In this document: positions 32,881 through 46,128 of the stretch, in pieces
How the letters are laid out: each line of letters opens with the position of its first letter
How positions within the stretch are numbered: the first letter of the stretch is position 1
Source: Thozetella sp. PMI_491
Taxonomy: Eukaryota; Ascomycota; Sordariomycetes; Chaetosphaeriales; Chaetosphaeriaceae
Length of the DNA stretch: 64,000 nucleotides
Direction of reading: 5' to 3'
NCBI GenBank assembly: GCA_021432635.1
Contig: MU270036.1
Coordinates: 62,001 to 126,000, forward strand
The notes under the pieces: generated by a model
Seen by the model: the letters and a program-made list of their open reading frames with translations, nothing else
Told to the model about the DNA's origin: nothing
Databases searched by the model: none
Position numbers and translations under genes: made by a program

Positions 32881-35800
32881 AGCAAAATAGATTAGGCGCG
32901 GGAAAAGCAAGTTTTATTTGGCGCTTTGCGCCATTTCCCGGTGCAAAAGCGCGGGGGGCAGACCAGGGGTATCTACTTTTATAAAACGACTAAAACCCTA
33001 TCAAATTTTACGCCTAAGCACGGGCGGCAGCGAGATCTGCGCGCAGAGCGCGCACTTCTCCTAAGATAGCGTGCAAAAGCGCGCGCTCGTCTAGCTCCTC
33101 CTCGGCCGGCGCCTCCTTGGCGTTCTTAATAGCCTTTCTGGCTAGTTTATAGGCCTTCTTATAGGCCTAATATAGCTAGTTAGCTATAGTTTTAGCGCTT
33201 GAGTATAATCTAGTTACCTTATCCTCTACCTTGCTAGTATAACGAGTAGAAACCACCTCTATAAAGATATATATAGCATCCTTTATTGTAACGGGTACTT
33301 TAGGGCAGTTATAGTTGCCAGCTAAGCACTTAGTATATCTATCCTTATACAAATCTAGCTACTGTATTAATATCACCTATAAAACTCTATGCTAAAGCAT
33401 AAAATAATTATACTAAAAGAGTTACTTACTAGGGTTTAATATATAATAAACCGTCTTGTCACAGCTAATATAACTAATACAAGTAATACAAGAAATATTA
33501 TTTTATATACTAATTAGCTTATACTAATACCAAACCAGTGTTAAACATAAAATAATAAATATATAAATAGATAAGGATTAACTTACCTCCTGCTTAGCCA
33601 CAAGAGCCTCCTCCTCTTAAGGAAGATCTTAAAAAAAGTTAGTATTAACGTAAAATTAACTAGATAAAAAACGCTTAGGAGTTAAACTAACCTATAGATT
33701 ATTAATAGGGTTAAAACCCTAGCAGGAATAGCAGACAGCCTTTTTATTACCCTTATTAATATAGCAAGAGATAGCTATTATAAATAGTATAATTAATAAT
33801 TTTATAATGTAAAATATATATAAAGAGTAACTTACTTATAGTAATATAATAATAATAGTTATAGTCTTAATCTAAAAAGTATAAGCTAAAAATACTAGAG
33901 TAGTAAAAGCTCTTAAAACATATAGTAAAAATCACTTTTTTTTAAAAAAAAAAAAAAAAAACCTTAACTTATACATAACCTAAGGAAAAAAGCTATTTTA
34001 TAAGGGCCTAGCATAGAAATATATATCTAGAACTAGCTTAAAAATACTCTAAAATACTATTATATAAGCATAGATAATAATTATTTAATAATACTATTAT
34101 AGTATAAATAATACACTTAATAGCTAAATAGCTTAAATAGCCTTAAAAATATATAGTCAACTATTATTCTACTATAAAACCACTAGTATTACCTAATCTA
34201 GTACTAGCACTACTTATATTAGCTATAAAGTAAATCTAGCCTTTAAGCAAATTATAAATCCTCTTTATAACATATAAAATAGCATATAAAAGCTATTCCT
34301 AGTCTATATTTATAGGGTTGTCTTACTCTACTATGTTTTTTATATCTTTAATAGCCTTATAAACAGTCTTATATACCTTATTAAACATTTAATACTATAA
34401 TTAGTAACAGCTTATAAGTAATTTTATAAGAGGAAACCTGCTTTTTATATACCTGTTCTAGCTCTTTTATTAGCTACTTTAATTATAAAAGCCTGTATAA
34501 TAAGGCTAGTAGTAAAAAGAATACTTAGGCACTTATAGTTACTTATATAGCAGGTATTACAGCACTTAATACATATATCTAATAAAAAGCATTAGTAAAA
34601 TACTATATAAAAGCTAGTCTAATACCTACTAGCCGACCAAATATAGCTCCTTATAATATCACACTTTATACAGCCTATATATATCTTATAGGATAATAGC
34701 TAGCCAGATTAGCGATTTATATATAAAGTATTTGCTTAAAAGCACTTACTATTACTATAGCTGCTTATATAGATACTATCTTAGCGTATATTTTAAAAGG
34801 TATCTTACTTGGTTTATAATTAAGGGATTAATAGATCTATTACTCTTTATACCTCCTCTCCCTAGTTTTAATATATAAGTATATATCCTAGTATATAATA
34901 AAGAGCTAAATACTATAAAAAATATGTTAAAATAAAGCTTATATTAAATAAAAGCTATTAAAGATAAAGAGTATTATACTTAGCTTTATAGTATAAAAAA
35001 AAGTATATATAATTATATTGTAAAATAATAATCCTAGTTAGCTAACTATAATTTAATAACTATATATATATTATCAGTAAATTAAAACAGTAGAATCACA
35101 CTAATATAGAGAAATACACTAAGACCTAACTTCTCCTTTTAAAGTAGACTATAATTAAACAGCTCTTTAAATATAAGCCCTTCTAGGGTAGTAATATATA
35201 AATAAGCTATATAAAATAGCTTAGATATAAATTTTTATACTATTAGATTTACTACTATATAGTTTATAGTTATACCCTATACTTTATAAACTGTAATAGT
35301 ATATACTAGGATAAAAGAGAACTACTCTTAGATATAAGAAATACTCCCGAGTATAAACTTATACTTCTCCTATAGTATTAATACTATTTTTTTACCCTTA
35401 GAAATATATACTTTAGTCCTATCTAATAATATAAAAACAAGGCTAATATAAGAGTTAAAAGCAATTATTATTACTAAGAGAGAATCTTATATTAGATTGG
35501 CATCCTTTACCTATCTAAGATTAAAAATATTGCTTTAAACGCTATTTATAAGCCTAAATTCTATAGTAATATTATATAGGAGTATTACTTATAACCCTAA
35601 GTAAAGGGGTAGTTTTATTAAGAGATTACTAGTATATTATAAATCTACCTTCTCTATACTAGTACTAGTATAAATAGCTATACACTAGATAACTAGTAAA
35701 TCTAGCTTTATAAGCTAGATATAATTAAAATAATATATTTCTTTATATATAATATAGATCTAGAATATATTTTTAAATACTATATACTTATAATCTGTTA

Positions 35801-38800
35801 AAACTATAGCTACTCTAGTAAAAAAGAGCTAGAATAAGTCTAGTAAAACACATGCTTAGTATAACTCTTTTAACACTTAGTAAAATACTAGCTATCTCTT
35901 ACCTTATTAATACTTTATTATATTAAGGAAAACAAAGTGAAAAAATATATTATAAGTAGATCTACTTATATACTCTTCCTCTAAAGAAAGTATAGGAGTA
36001 GGAGTAAATAAAGCTCTACTACCTACTAGTAGAAGCTAAAAGAAGTCTCCTATTAAAAAAATGCTTATACTATTAAAGACTTAATCCTGTACTAGAAAGA
36101 TCTACTATAAGTATAGATCTATATAACAAAGAGTGTATAGACTAAGCATGCTTTTCTTATTAAGAAAGAGATATTATAGGTGTTTTAGTCGTTTTTAGGT
36201 ATTAGCTAGGGCAGTTAGGACAAGTAGCTTATATATATAATCTATAGATAGTTATAACAGTAAAAAGATTATATTTATATTAATATTATAGCTTATAACA
36301 CTAGTTAGAGCTACCAGCTTAACCATACTCTCCCCTAAAGCTTACTAGAGGTAGCTAGCTAAGATCTTAATTAAATATGATTTACTAGTACCCCTACTAC
36401 TATTAATCTAAAGCAGTATTTATATAGGCTAATTTTACTTAGAATAGCCTATTATAATATTATACACTAAACACTGCTTTATATTTAACGTATTATATAC
36501 TTCTAGGGGAATAAAATCAGTGTCTAAAGTAAAATATACTACTTTAATCTCCCTTTAATAAGTGCCGTTAAAAAAATAGTTATATATATAATAGCTAATA
36601 TAATCCTCCTACCTATAAGTAAGATTTAAATCTTTATGCCTAATTAGATTATATAGTTCTTATATAGGCGTATAATCTAAAAGTATCTAAGTAAGTTTAA
36701 GTTAGTCTTCCTCTTATAGCTTCTCCACTACTTTTAACTACTCTTTAAACTTATCTTCCTTTACTTTTAGCGAGCTATACTAGTTATCCTTATAACTATA
36801 GACCTACTAGTATTATATATATACCTTTTTAAATATATTAAATACTATATTATTAATATAAAGAAGCTGTTTCTTATTAGTATAAGGATAGCTAAGCATA
36901 AGCTTTACCCTATAGAAATCTTTAAACTATAGGGATTATAGATCTGGTTTATAGCAGGGTATATAATATAGAACTTACTCCTACATGCAGCTACCTAATA
37001 GCCCCCACTATATAAGAGTATAATTCCACTTCTATAAGGTAAAAAACTAAAGGTATAAAAGCTTTATAGCCCCTAGGTATAAGATATTATACCTAAGATA
37101 TTTTTTATAGGGAGATTAACGCTTTAAAGTATTATCTATACTTAGATTAAGGGCTTAAGACTATTTACTTAGTGCTTAGTAATCTATAATTTATACAACC
37201 TATAAATCCTCTTATAAGGACAAGTCAAATAAGATATAACTTACCTTTTAAGCTAAGTAATTATGTTTAACAACTAATTTATTTATTAATTTAGTAGTAA
37301 AGGAGAATAAAAAATACTTAGGAGTAATATATAGTAGTACCTACTTAGCTAAATTAGTATAGCTAATAGTCTTCTATTTTATCTTAAAGTAGTATTTAAC
37401 TATATAATTAACTACTACTTATATATTAATATAGGGAGAGAAGTTAGTATTTACTAGCTATATTAAACTTATTATAGAGTAAAACTAGTTTAAGTATAAA
37501 TTATTATATTAAGTATAAAACCTATAATACTATAAGCTAAGCACCTTATCCACCTATAACTCTAGGCATTCTAGATAAGAGAAGTAAAACTAATACTTAG
37601 GGGTAAGTACTAGTATAGTTTTACCCTATATAACTAGTACTTTACATTTCTTTATATATAGACAATATATTATAGAGCAGGAATAGTATTAGCAGTAGTT
37701 GATCATATAGGAAAGATACCTAAATATTATTAGTTAGTCTTATAGTCTTACCGAGAGAGGGTTGCCCTTGTCCTATTCCTAACACCTATATAGTTCTAGG
37801 TTTATAGTAGTAATCTAAAAGCCTTATTTATAAGTAAAATCTACTTGTTACTCTTTACTTCTTATATTTAGTAAAGGGGTGTAACTAAACCAGTATAAAC
37901 TATAAGAGTAGGAGCTACTCCTTCCTTACTACTTATACTAGTATTAAAAATCGTGTAAACTAAACTTTTTCTTTAGTATAATATTATAAAAGAGCTTGTT
38001 TTATATATAAAAGTGTTAAGCTATAATATAAGGGTTCTCCTTAAGGAGCTTCCTTAAGAGCTATATCTAATTAGCTTTAGTATATTAGTATTACTCGTTA
38101 AAACAAAGCATATAACAATATAAGCTATACTAGTAGTTATTAGCTAGGCTTAATATAATAAAAACGCTTAAAACATCTAAACAGTAGGTAAAAGCTTTAC
38201 ACTCACGCCTTTAGTAGCCCTAGAAAATATATATACCCTTAAGCTAAACAGAAACTTATTAGATAAAAGCAAGGAGAGCGCTCCCTACTGGCCTATCTAG
38301 GTTAGCCAGAGCTGCTTAAAACTCTTTAAGTAAGATCTACTTAGAGCTATTTTTACTTATATAATAATAGCTCTTTAATTATACCTACTATTATATTAAT
38401 ATATTTAATATAATAAAATAAAAAGTAGGGTACTAAGTAAAGTAGTTATTATTTTAATATATTATATATTTAATCTAGTCTATAAATTTAATCTTATACT
38501 CCTTAAAGAGGTTAAAATTAGTGCTTCCACACGGAAATAATATTAGAAAGGTATATAAAAAGATTAGATATACCTGTTTTAGCTTGTTAAGCAGCGTTTT
38601 TTATATAAAGGGTATTAGAAGTTAATAGGCACTTTTTAGCTGTTATATAGCCAGAGGTATCTCTATAAGGGGCTTCTTAAGGTGCTCCTAATTAATATCT
38701 GCCTCTAATTATTTTAGCTTAGTCTATATAATAGTAATATTTAGTATAGTAATTTTGTTATAGTTGTTAGGGTTAAGCTTATTATTAGGGTCAGGTATAA

Positions 38801-40725
38801 GGCCCTTAGTAACACTAGGGCTGATTTTACTCATAATTACTTTTATATAGACATAATTAAGTATAGAGCTGTTTTTTAAGAGGCTTTTTAGTACGTGTTT
38901 ATTCTATATAAAATTATAATATACTAGATAATAATAATAGAGATACTTTAGCTACTGTTTAATATAATACCTATATATAATAAACTATTTTTAAAACTAT
39001 ACTTTTTACTACTGATTTTAATCTAGTAGCTGTAAGAGAATAATATTAAAGTGCTTTAGGTATAATAGAAGCTTATAATATACCTTACCTATATTATATA
39101 GGAAGTAAACAATATAGCTATAATATTTATACTACTAACTATACACCTAATAAACCTAGATAAAAACATAAACTTATATAATAAGTATTTCTTTAACTAT
39201 ATTTAACACTAAGAGTTTATTTAGTATATCTTTAAAATCAAGCTAATTCTCAGCTAAGTAAAAAAAGGGTTTATCCATATGTTTTTATAAATCTATAATA
39301 AGATACTTTTTATATATATTATCTTAATTTAGCTTTATATCAAACTATTTTTACTTATAATATATATAAAGCTTATATTTTTCTATGTCTAGCATGTTAT
39401 TAAACTCTTATAATAACATGTTATTAGCTTTATTAAGAGCTAAGGCATTTAAATCGCTAAAAAATAAGGAAATAAGCTCTTAAAACACTTAAACACTATA
39501 TTTAATAAGGCTAAGAGTATATAGGCACGCTCCTAGTTAGTTAACTTTATATACTAGCAATAAAGTTAACAGCCTTATTCTAGCTTAACCTTATCTATAT
39601 ACTAACACTAAAAAAAGCTTTTAAAATACTCTAGCGTTATCTTTACTAGGGCTAAGAGTATATAAGCGCCTTTTTAACTAGCTATTTCCATATACTAATA
39701 AAGGAGTAAATAGTTATATTCTAGCTTAACCTCGTCCATATACTAACACTAGAGGAAGCTCCTAAAATACTCTAATACTATCCTTACTAGGGCTAGGAAT
39801 ATATAAGCATCTTTTTAGCTAGCTGTTTTTATATATTAGCAGAGGAATAAGTAATTATATTCTTAGACAATCTTATCCACATACTAATACTAGAGGAAGC
39901 TCTTAAAATACTCTAATACTATCCTTATTAGGGCTAGAAGTATATAAGCACCCTTTTAACTAACCTTTTCTATATACTATAAAAGAAGTAAGTAGTTATA
40001 TTCTTAAACAACCTTCTCTAGGTGTTAAAAGGGATCCTAGTATAATTATAAGTCTATTCTTATTTTCAGCGTTTAACCCTTTAAAAACAGCTTAAAAAAT
40101 AGTTAAAGTAAAGATTTAAAAGGTAATTTTACTACCTTAGTATAACATATAATACTCATATTAGATATACTACTATTAGTACATAGTATAAGCACAAGTT
40201 TTAGCCTTATTTTCTAAGACACCAACAACTAGTTATTACATTATAAGCTTATTTATATAGTTAAAAAGAGTATATATTAGGATCTATAGCTATAACAACA
40301 AGAGATTAGCCTTATTAATCAATCGTTTTTCAAGTAAGGGTTAAGCAACTTATATCAAGTAAATAATTATAAGCATAATATTAGACTAGTTATACTAGTA
40401 AATATTAGCTAACAAGCAATATAAAAGCACTCATAATATACTCTAACAGCCTTAAATCGCCAGCAATCTAAACAGGATTTAATCAGGGAGATAAAGAGTC
40501 TTTTCAAATTAAAAAACTAATCAGTAGCAAAAAACAGACTATAATCCCTATATTAAAGCTACTCAAGGAGCAGATTTTAAAGATCTATATTTACTAAACA
40601 ACTAATATATAAAGTAAAGAAGTATTAAGAGATATAATCTAGCCTAGAGTAAAAAATAAGGTTAGAGCAAAATCTAACTACTAGATATACTCCAAGATAA
40701 TAATTTAAGCTAGCTATATACAACG
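32881..40725. repeat. Large AT-rich RIP-degraded repeat element (fossil)
   Basis: Nearly 8 kb of extremely AT-rich sequence without long ORFs, in sharp contrast to both flanks. Short stretches still look coding on the minus strand. The clearest is 33018-33170, where a charged Ala/Glu/Leu/Arg-rich helix ends at a stop codon. A hairpin GGCGC-TTT-GCGCC lies near 32920. The pattern (TA-rich, many broken frames) is that left by repeat-induced point mutation on a multi-kilobase transposable element. The family cannot be named from what remains. The element is heavily broken and old. A diverged tandem repeat sits at 39511-40030, and the right end matches another locus at 59.8 kb. Confidence 0.7.
39511..40030. 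repeat. Tandem repeat with 141-bp period, about 3.7 copies
   Basis: The landmark CTA(A/G)(G/A)A(G/A)TATATA(A/G)GC occurs at 39511, 39652, 39793 and 39934, exactly 141 bp apart each time, with recognisable similarity along the whole unit. 141 is a multiple of three (47 codons), so this may have been a repeat inside a protein-coding region. Confidence 0.8.
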
Positions 40726-41036
40726 CTAAGATCCATTATTTAATAGATAAAACTACTCATAAGCTAGTCCCTAAAGACTATAAGTTATATCATACCCTGT
40801 TTCGCTCAAGGGTTGATTTTTTAAGCCAATCCACATTAGCTACAGCACAGGGAAGCTATTTTTCAACCCAATTACAGCGCAATAAGCCACTTTTTAATAA
40901 AGTAAAAAGCTCATAAGCCAATCCACAAAAAGAGTGATTTCGCCATAAGTTTTAAGCGATTTCGTCATAAGTTTTAAGCGATTTCGCCATAGCTTGGCGT
41001 TTTTAAGCACCGTAATAATAACCTTCGGTCAGATAA
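40726..41036 (+). repeat. Element terminal repeat, copy 1
   Basis: Shares its sequence with 59800-60065, from GATCCATTATTTA through TTAAGCCAATC, AATTACAGCGCAA, AGCCACTTTTTAAT and AGTAAAAAGCTC to ACCTTCGGTCAGATAA, after which the two loci diverge. It includes about 2.5 tandem copies of a 22-bp unit (GATTTCGCCATAAGTTTTAA) not expanded in copy 2. It forms the right-hand border of the AT-rich block. Confidence 0.8.
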
Positions 41037-41722
41037 ATTTCTGACATCTACCTTGATCTCGGATAGTCAACATCCAAAGGGAGGCGATCGCAACCTGCTT
41101 ATTTCGCGTGGAAAAGCTACTTCGTGTCCGCGCTTCGAATCTGATGCGATAGTGTGGAAATACCAGCGGCATAGCGCGAATGGGAAAGGAAGGGGTAAAG
41201 GGTAATGGATAGCACGCTAGCTGCGCAAGTTGGTGTGGCTCGGTCACCAAATGAGTCATGAGGCGGCTTCACCCTAGCTGGACCCGGGACGCGTCAGCGG
41301 CACATGATGAGCAAGAAAATTGCCTTTGCAATTCCGATCGTGGAAGAAACTAATGTCACAAACAGGGATGTGATTGGCATTGTTTAAAAACAAAATATGC
41401 CCATGCTGGGTAGCGGCGGGCGCAGAAGGTTGGTGTCAAATATAGCGTATGCCTGTGTATTGTGTGGGGAAAGCTATTGGCCAAACACAATGTACATCGC
41501 TGGGGGCCTGTTTTTACAGCCAAACTATGCACATTTTGGTGTGGGCAATTTACTGTTTCATTCCCCCAGGCTGCTTGAACAGCAGCCCCAAGTAGCGAGA
41601 CCAGAGCCAGGCAGTTGGGGACCTAAAATGACAGTAGAATTTCTCATGTATAAGATAGGCATCCTTTACAAGCCACTGCGTTTATTCCGCTACAAAGCAT
41701 TCTCGATTGCCTTGCAGCCTGA
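41037..41722. other. Intergenic, nothing recognised
   Basis: Normal base composition returns directly after the repeat end. The plus-strand ORF at 41397-41789 has no motif and overlaps the 3' end of the minus-strand gene; it is not called. Confidence 0.4.
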
Positions 41723-42771
41723 TTACGTTTGGCGAATCTTCGACTGGACATATTCCTCCAGGGGATTTCTTGGCTCAACCTGTTTCTGATCCCCCTTCCT
41801 CTCCATTCTCGCATCTAGTCTCGTTTTTTTTATCCTTTCCACGTTTTTCTTGATATTTTCCACCTTTTCCTCAAGAGGTTTCAGATCGAAATCCTCCTTG
41901 GTTGTGACCTTAGTCTGCTGTTCCTCCGTGATCCGGTCCTCTCCAACTGTCTTCTGGTCGTGTCCCTTCGATTGCTGGTCCAGTCCGTTCGACTTCTGGT
42001 CTGGTTCTTCCAGTTTCTCGGCGAATTTCTTCTCTAACATGTCTGCGTAAGCGTCCAACCCGAGTTCCTTACGCAGTTCCTTCTCCTTTCCTTTCACTTC
42101 GCTTTCCCTCTCTTCAGCCGTCAAGCGCCTTGACTTCAAGGCTCCAGCTAGCGATCCCTGTACCCTGCAGGCTTCGATGGCGCAGGCCAGCCACATTATG
42201 TAGACACCCTCCTTCTCCACAGGTATCTGCCCTTCCTCCTTTAGCTCAGGCTTGTGATCCTTCACCAGCTTGAGGAGTGGCTCGAGTTCCCTCTGCAGCA
42301 CCCGCGCATCCTTATCTTTGGCTTCGATGTGCTTTTCAATCCTTTCCATTTGCTTTTTGTCCAGGAACAACTTGACTTCATCAGAGCTGGCTGATCTCAT
42401 GTACCCGATCTCCTCATACTGGATCTGGAGTTGCAGTCAATGGCATGCGATCAGTCACCCATTCACTTCCACTTTGTATTGCTAGGACTGAAATGATTGT
42501 TCACGTACCGAATTCAGTCTCTGGGGAACATAGAACTTGTACTTGTCGGAAACAGCCGACTACCGAGATATTAGCCATCAGCTGTGTTTCTCACGTTAGG
42601 TAGATGCTATGGTAAACATGCTTGGTCGATTACCACGTTCTTGTCTTCATATACCAAGTCAATGAATCGCTTCAGTGATCTATAACTTAAGCCGTATGTC
42701 GGGATAACCTCACGAAAGAGGTCTCCTTGTGTTGAGCTCTGTGTGGGACTCTGGGTAGGTGGTTCGTTCAT
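41723..42771 (-). CDS. Coiled-coil protein of unknown function
   Basis: Three exons, 42771-42634, 42559-42509 and 42424-41723, encode 296 aa, all junctions in phase 0 with GTAATC and GTACGT donors. The start MNEPPTQSPTQSSTQGDLFR is chosen because the upstream in-frame extension begins only with TTG. Residues 14-75 form a compact segment (REVIPTYGLSYRSLKRFIDL, then KYKFYVPQRLNS) that I do not recognise. From about residue 80 the protein is dominated by Lys, Glu and Gln and should form long coiled coils, with a low-complexity part rich in DQKS repeats. It probably acts inside the cell as a scaffold or binding protein. A 21-G tract lies 123 bp upstream of the start. Confidence 0.65.
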
Positions 42772-43791
42772 GGTCGCCGCCTTCTTGGGTATGAGAAATT
42801 CGAAATGGTTGGCAATGCGCGATAACTTGATGTCTCCGAATAATTGTGCCAATATTGGGAGGAGGCAGCCTTATTAATACATCTGCATCCCTCGGGGGGG
42901 GGGGGGGGGGGGGGCTAATAGGACGTCTACGGCGTTACATAGACAGGCTCGGAAGCCACTTAAGATGATCCAAGTCATAATATCATTTTTGTCAAAGTCA
43001 CGTCATGACATTCGACCGTTCTTTTCAGAGTCTAAGCTAACATATCATGCAATTTTCAACACAGAGACCTCGATTTATACGACCAAATAGACGTCATTAT
43101 ATTGAGCCTTTTACGTCCCAATACCTAATTCGAAACTGCAACTGCTATTAAAGCACGATCCCATGGCCCAGTCCTCCAGCGGGACGAAAATCACGCAAAC
43201 AAATTACGTATGTTAATGTTATCTGCAGGCAGCAGCATAGCCAATACCCAAGGGTCTGTTATCCAAAAGCTTCAGCGTGGCTGATATTCTATTTGTCAGA
43301 CTCCGTTTATGGCAATGATTTTCGACCCCTCTGTCGACTGGCTGGTCAAAAAACCATCAGCTATATTGATGCACGGCGCTCGATAGTCGGCGCCTCTTCT
43401 ATATCATTCCAAATCCGAACACCTCAAAGCCGGAAATTAATATCCTACTTTTTCAGCTCGTCTTGTGCGGCGACTGAAGGCTATGGGGTTTGCGCGATGC
43501 TCTTGGAGTAGTACGGAGTACTTTTTTCTCGCTGAGGTTTGTCGAGGCTCCAAATTCATCGAACTGCGCCTGAGCCCCGTTTTGACTTGCGTTCTCATAG
43601 CACTCCTGCCTATCTTTACGGGTATTTAAATGGCCGAATCTGCTATTGAGGCTTATACCTATAAATGCCTGCTTGAAAGCTTGTCTATTATGCCAAAGTC
43701 CGCCAAATTAGTCCCAATATATCTCGCTGCCCGCTTCGAACCAGTTCAAGAAACGACAAAGAACTCTCCAGGCTTACCGTGAGAGATAACC
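42772..43791. other. Intergenic between divergent genes
   Basis: Holds the poly-G tract and the probable promoters of the minus-strand coiled-coil gene and the plus-strand CorA-like gene. No other gene is seen. Confidence 0.5.
42894..42914 (+). repeat. Poly-G tract (21 G)
   Basis: Run of 21 G preceded by CATCCCTC, nearly the same flank as the tract at 8986. Both lie 120-140 bp upstream of a minus-strand start codon. Confidence 0.9.
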
Positions 43792-46128
43792 ATGGGAAAC
43801 GCGGAGGGCCAAAAGGCAGAATTGCCTAAAGAGCTGCTGTTCCTTGCCTCGCTCGATCTCTCCAATCACTATCCAGAAAACCTTGCTAGCAAGCCAGAAT
43901 TCAGGAAAGTAGGATTGGACTTCACTCGGGACTTCCGACTCAAACTCGGCAAGATCACAATCCAAGACTCCCCATCCCACGGTACCATTGACTACCGTGC
44001 AGGGCCCTCTATTTTCATCCAGGATTACCAAGAAGACCTAGAAGGTCCCATTTCGACCTGGGCTACCAGTCTAAAGGACATTCAAACTGCATTGAAACTA
44101 CCCAGGCAAGATGGAGCGTCGGGTCAAGTACAGCTAGACTATGTGTTGGCACGGGCCAAGAACAAGAGGAAGTCCATTAGCGGCTCAGAGCCCTTACCTC
44201 GCGACGTGGTAAGCTTGGAGGAGGATCCATGTGTGAGACTTATGTAGGCCGTCTCCAAGCTTACTAGGTTGTTTGACATGATTATGGGACTAATAGAAGT
44301 TTTACGGCAGCTTCTTTGAGGCCGACTTTGATATCAGTTCCGAGATCGATACTTTTTCCGCGCTTCGACTCAGAGCAACCAAGGACATGCTCTTACAGAT
44401 CCTAAGTTATCACCAGGTCTCAGCTGCTTACCTAAGCTTCCTCTCCTATTTCGGCTACAAGTCGGTGACGTCAGAAAGCGATGCATTATTCGGCGGCTTC
44501 CGCTATCTTAGACGCCTGGACGACTCGAAGGATACCCCTCGACACAATACATCAAGTCAGCCTCTTCTGGGCAGAAGTGGTCATGACTTCCAGCTCGCAT
44601 TTGAATTCAAGGCCGTTTTCCTCCATCGTGAGAAGAAGTCCCAGGCTTCTATCAACCGAGAGAGGACCGATTACAAAATGCGGACCTCGGAGTATAGCTG
44701 GTCTCGGTCCTGGTGGTGGGAAAGGCGCCAGAAAGATGAGCCCGCTTTGCCGTATGATGTGAGAGACAAGCTAAGGGCATATCTCATTACTCAGGCAGCA
44801 GTTTACCACCACTTCGATCTCGATAATGGAAAGGCATTATGGATAATTACTGGACCAAACGAAGAATTGTTGGACGAGACTGGTATTCCGGACGACAGTT
44901 TAACGACTTCAGAGAGGTACCTTCGCTCGTATAGAAACTATGTGGACGTTCGGACGAACAGTCCCGGAGAGCGACTCCGGTCCGCATTGGACGTGATACT
45001 ATGGATTGGCCAGTGGTCGTTGAGCGAATTCGCTTGGTATATCGACCTTCTGGACCAAGCTGTGGGATTACTGGTAAGCGCATTGCCACAATGCCACGTC
45101 TGTGCTTCAAGCCCTACCCTGTCTGAAGACTAACCGCAAATCATTCCGTTAACTTAGACCGAAGGGATAGTCGATTACCCAGAGGAAAGGATGACAACAG
45201 GGATCACCCCGGCCACATTGAAACAGTTGAATGGATACTTAGAAAAGGCCAACCAATGCATCATTAATCTGAACGCAAACATCCGAGTATGCGGCCGTTT
45301 GAAGATGTTCTACCAGGAACAACTTTTGGCAGATGTCAAAGGGAGGGAGTCCATGGCCTGGATAGCTGGAGAGAAAAGTAATATCCTTGAGTTCACTCGG
45401 AAGAACGGGCTCATATCCTCGGCACTCGAAAACCTATGCCGACGCGCAGATCAGCTGGTTCAAGTTGGAAAACGACGCGAGAGCGTGGTACGTCACCTAT
45501 TCAACAGGAGCTCGAGAAACCAAACTTCCGTTGCGGTCTGAGTCGAAACTAATAATCGCCTTAACTGTGAATAGATGAAAGGTATTATGCACTCCGAAAA
45601 CAAAATCAGAATGAAGCATGAAGCTAGGAGGACATCAGCGATCGCTCTTCTCACATTCGTTCTATTCCCTCTTACTCTTACTACAGTAAGCGATCTACGG
45701 AGTTTCTCTTATATACCCACGCCTGAGGTTAGTAACTAATGATGCAGACTTTCATGGCTGCCGGGATCGTTAAATTTGATGACCCGGACAACCTTGTCGG
45801 TCAGTGGTCACGAGGCGGTGGGCTGTGGTTCATCTCGATTACCATCATCCTGTGTGGTTTATTTATTTCCATATATGTATTCATGACACGGAGCTTACGG
45901 GAGTCCTACGACGGTGGTGATGCGAAACATATTGGTCTTCGTCAGCTTGATGTTTCCATGTTCTGGTTTCCGATATGGGATTTGGTAAGAGATTTCGAAC
46001 TCGAGGATCGTCTCGGAGTCATTCTACAATGGACATTCGACAGCATCAAATTGTGGCTCACCAGTCTGCGGAACCGCTTTTCCTGTTGTTGCAGCCCAGA
46101 CGAAGAGCAAGGGATGAAGAGTGATTAG
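43792..46128 (+). CDS. CorA-like two-TM membrane protein
   Basis: Five exons, 43792-44208, 44297-45073, 45158-45487, 45575-45685 and 45748-46128, encode 671 aa, every junction in phase 0 with clean GTAAG/GTACG and AG borders. The start sits in AACCATGG. The long soluble part contains a predicted helical domain; a late stretch (LKQLNGYLEKANQCIINLNA to RRADQLVQVGKR) resembles the long helix that precedes the membrane in CorA-type channels. Two TM segments follow, at about 529-553 (TSAIALLTFVLFPLTLTT) and 570-591 (LWFISITIILCGLFISIYVF). This is the layout of the fungal CorA-like Mg2+ transporter group. The GMN signature of true CorA is not seen between the TM segments, so ion transport is uncertain. 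The C-terminus is Cys-rich (CCCSPDEE). Confidence 0.75.

Noticed and set aside
32881-40725. Starship-type giant element with a DUF3435 captain
   Set aside because: No tyrosine-recombinase motif or captain-like ORF could be seen; the block is too degraded for that claim.
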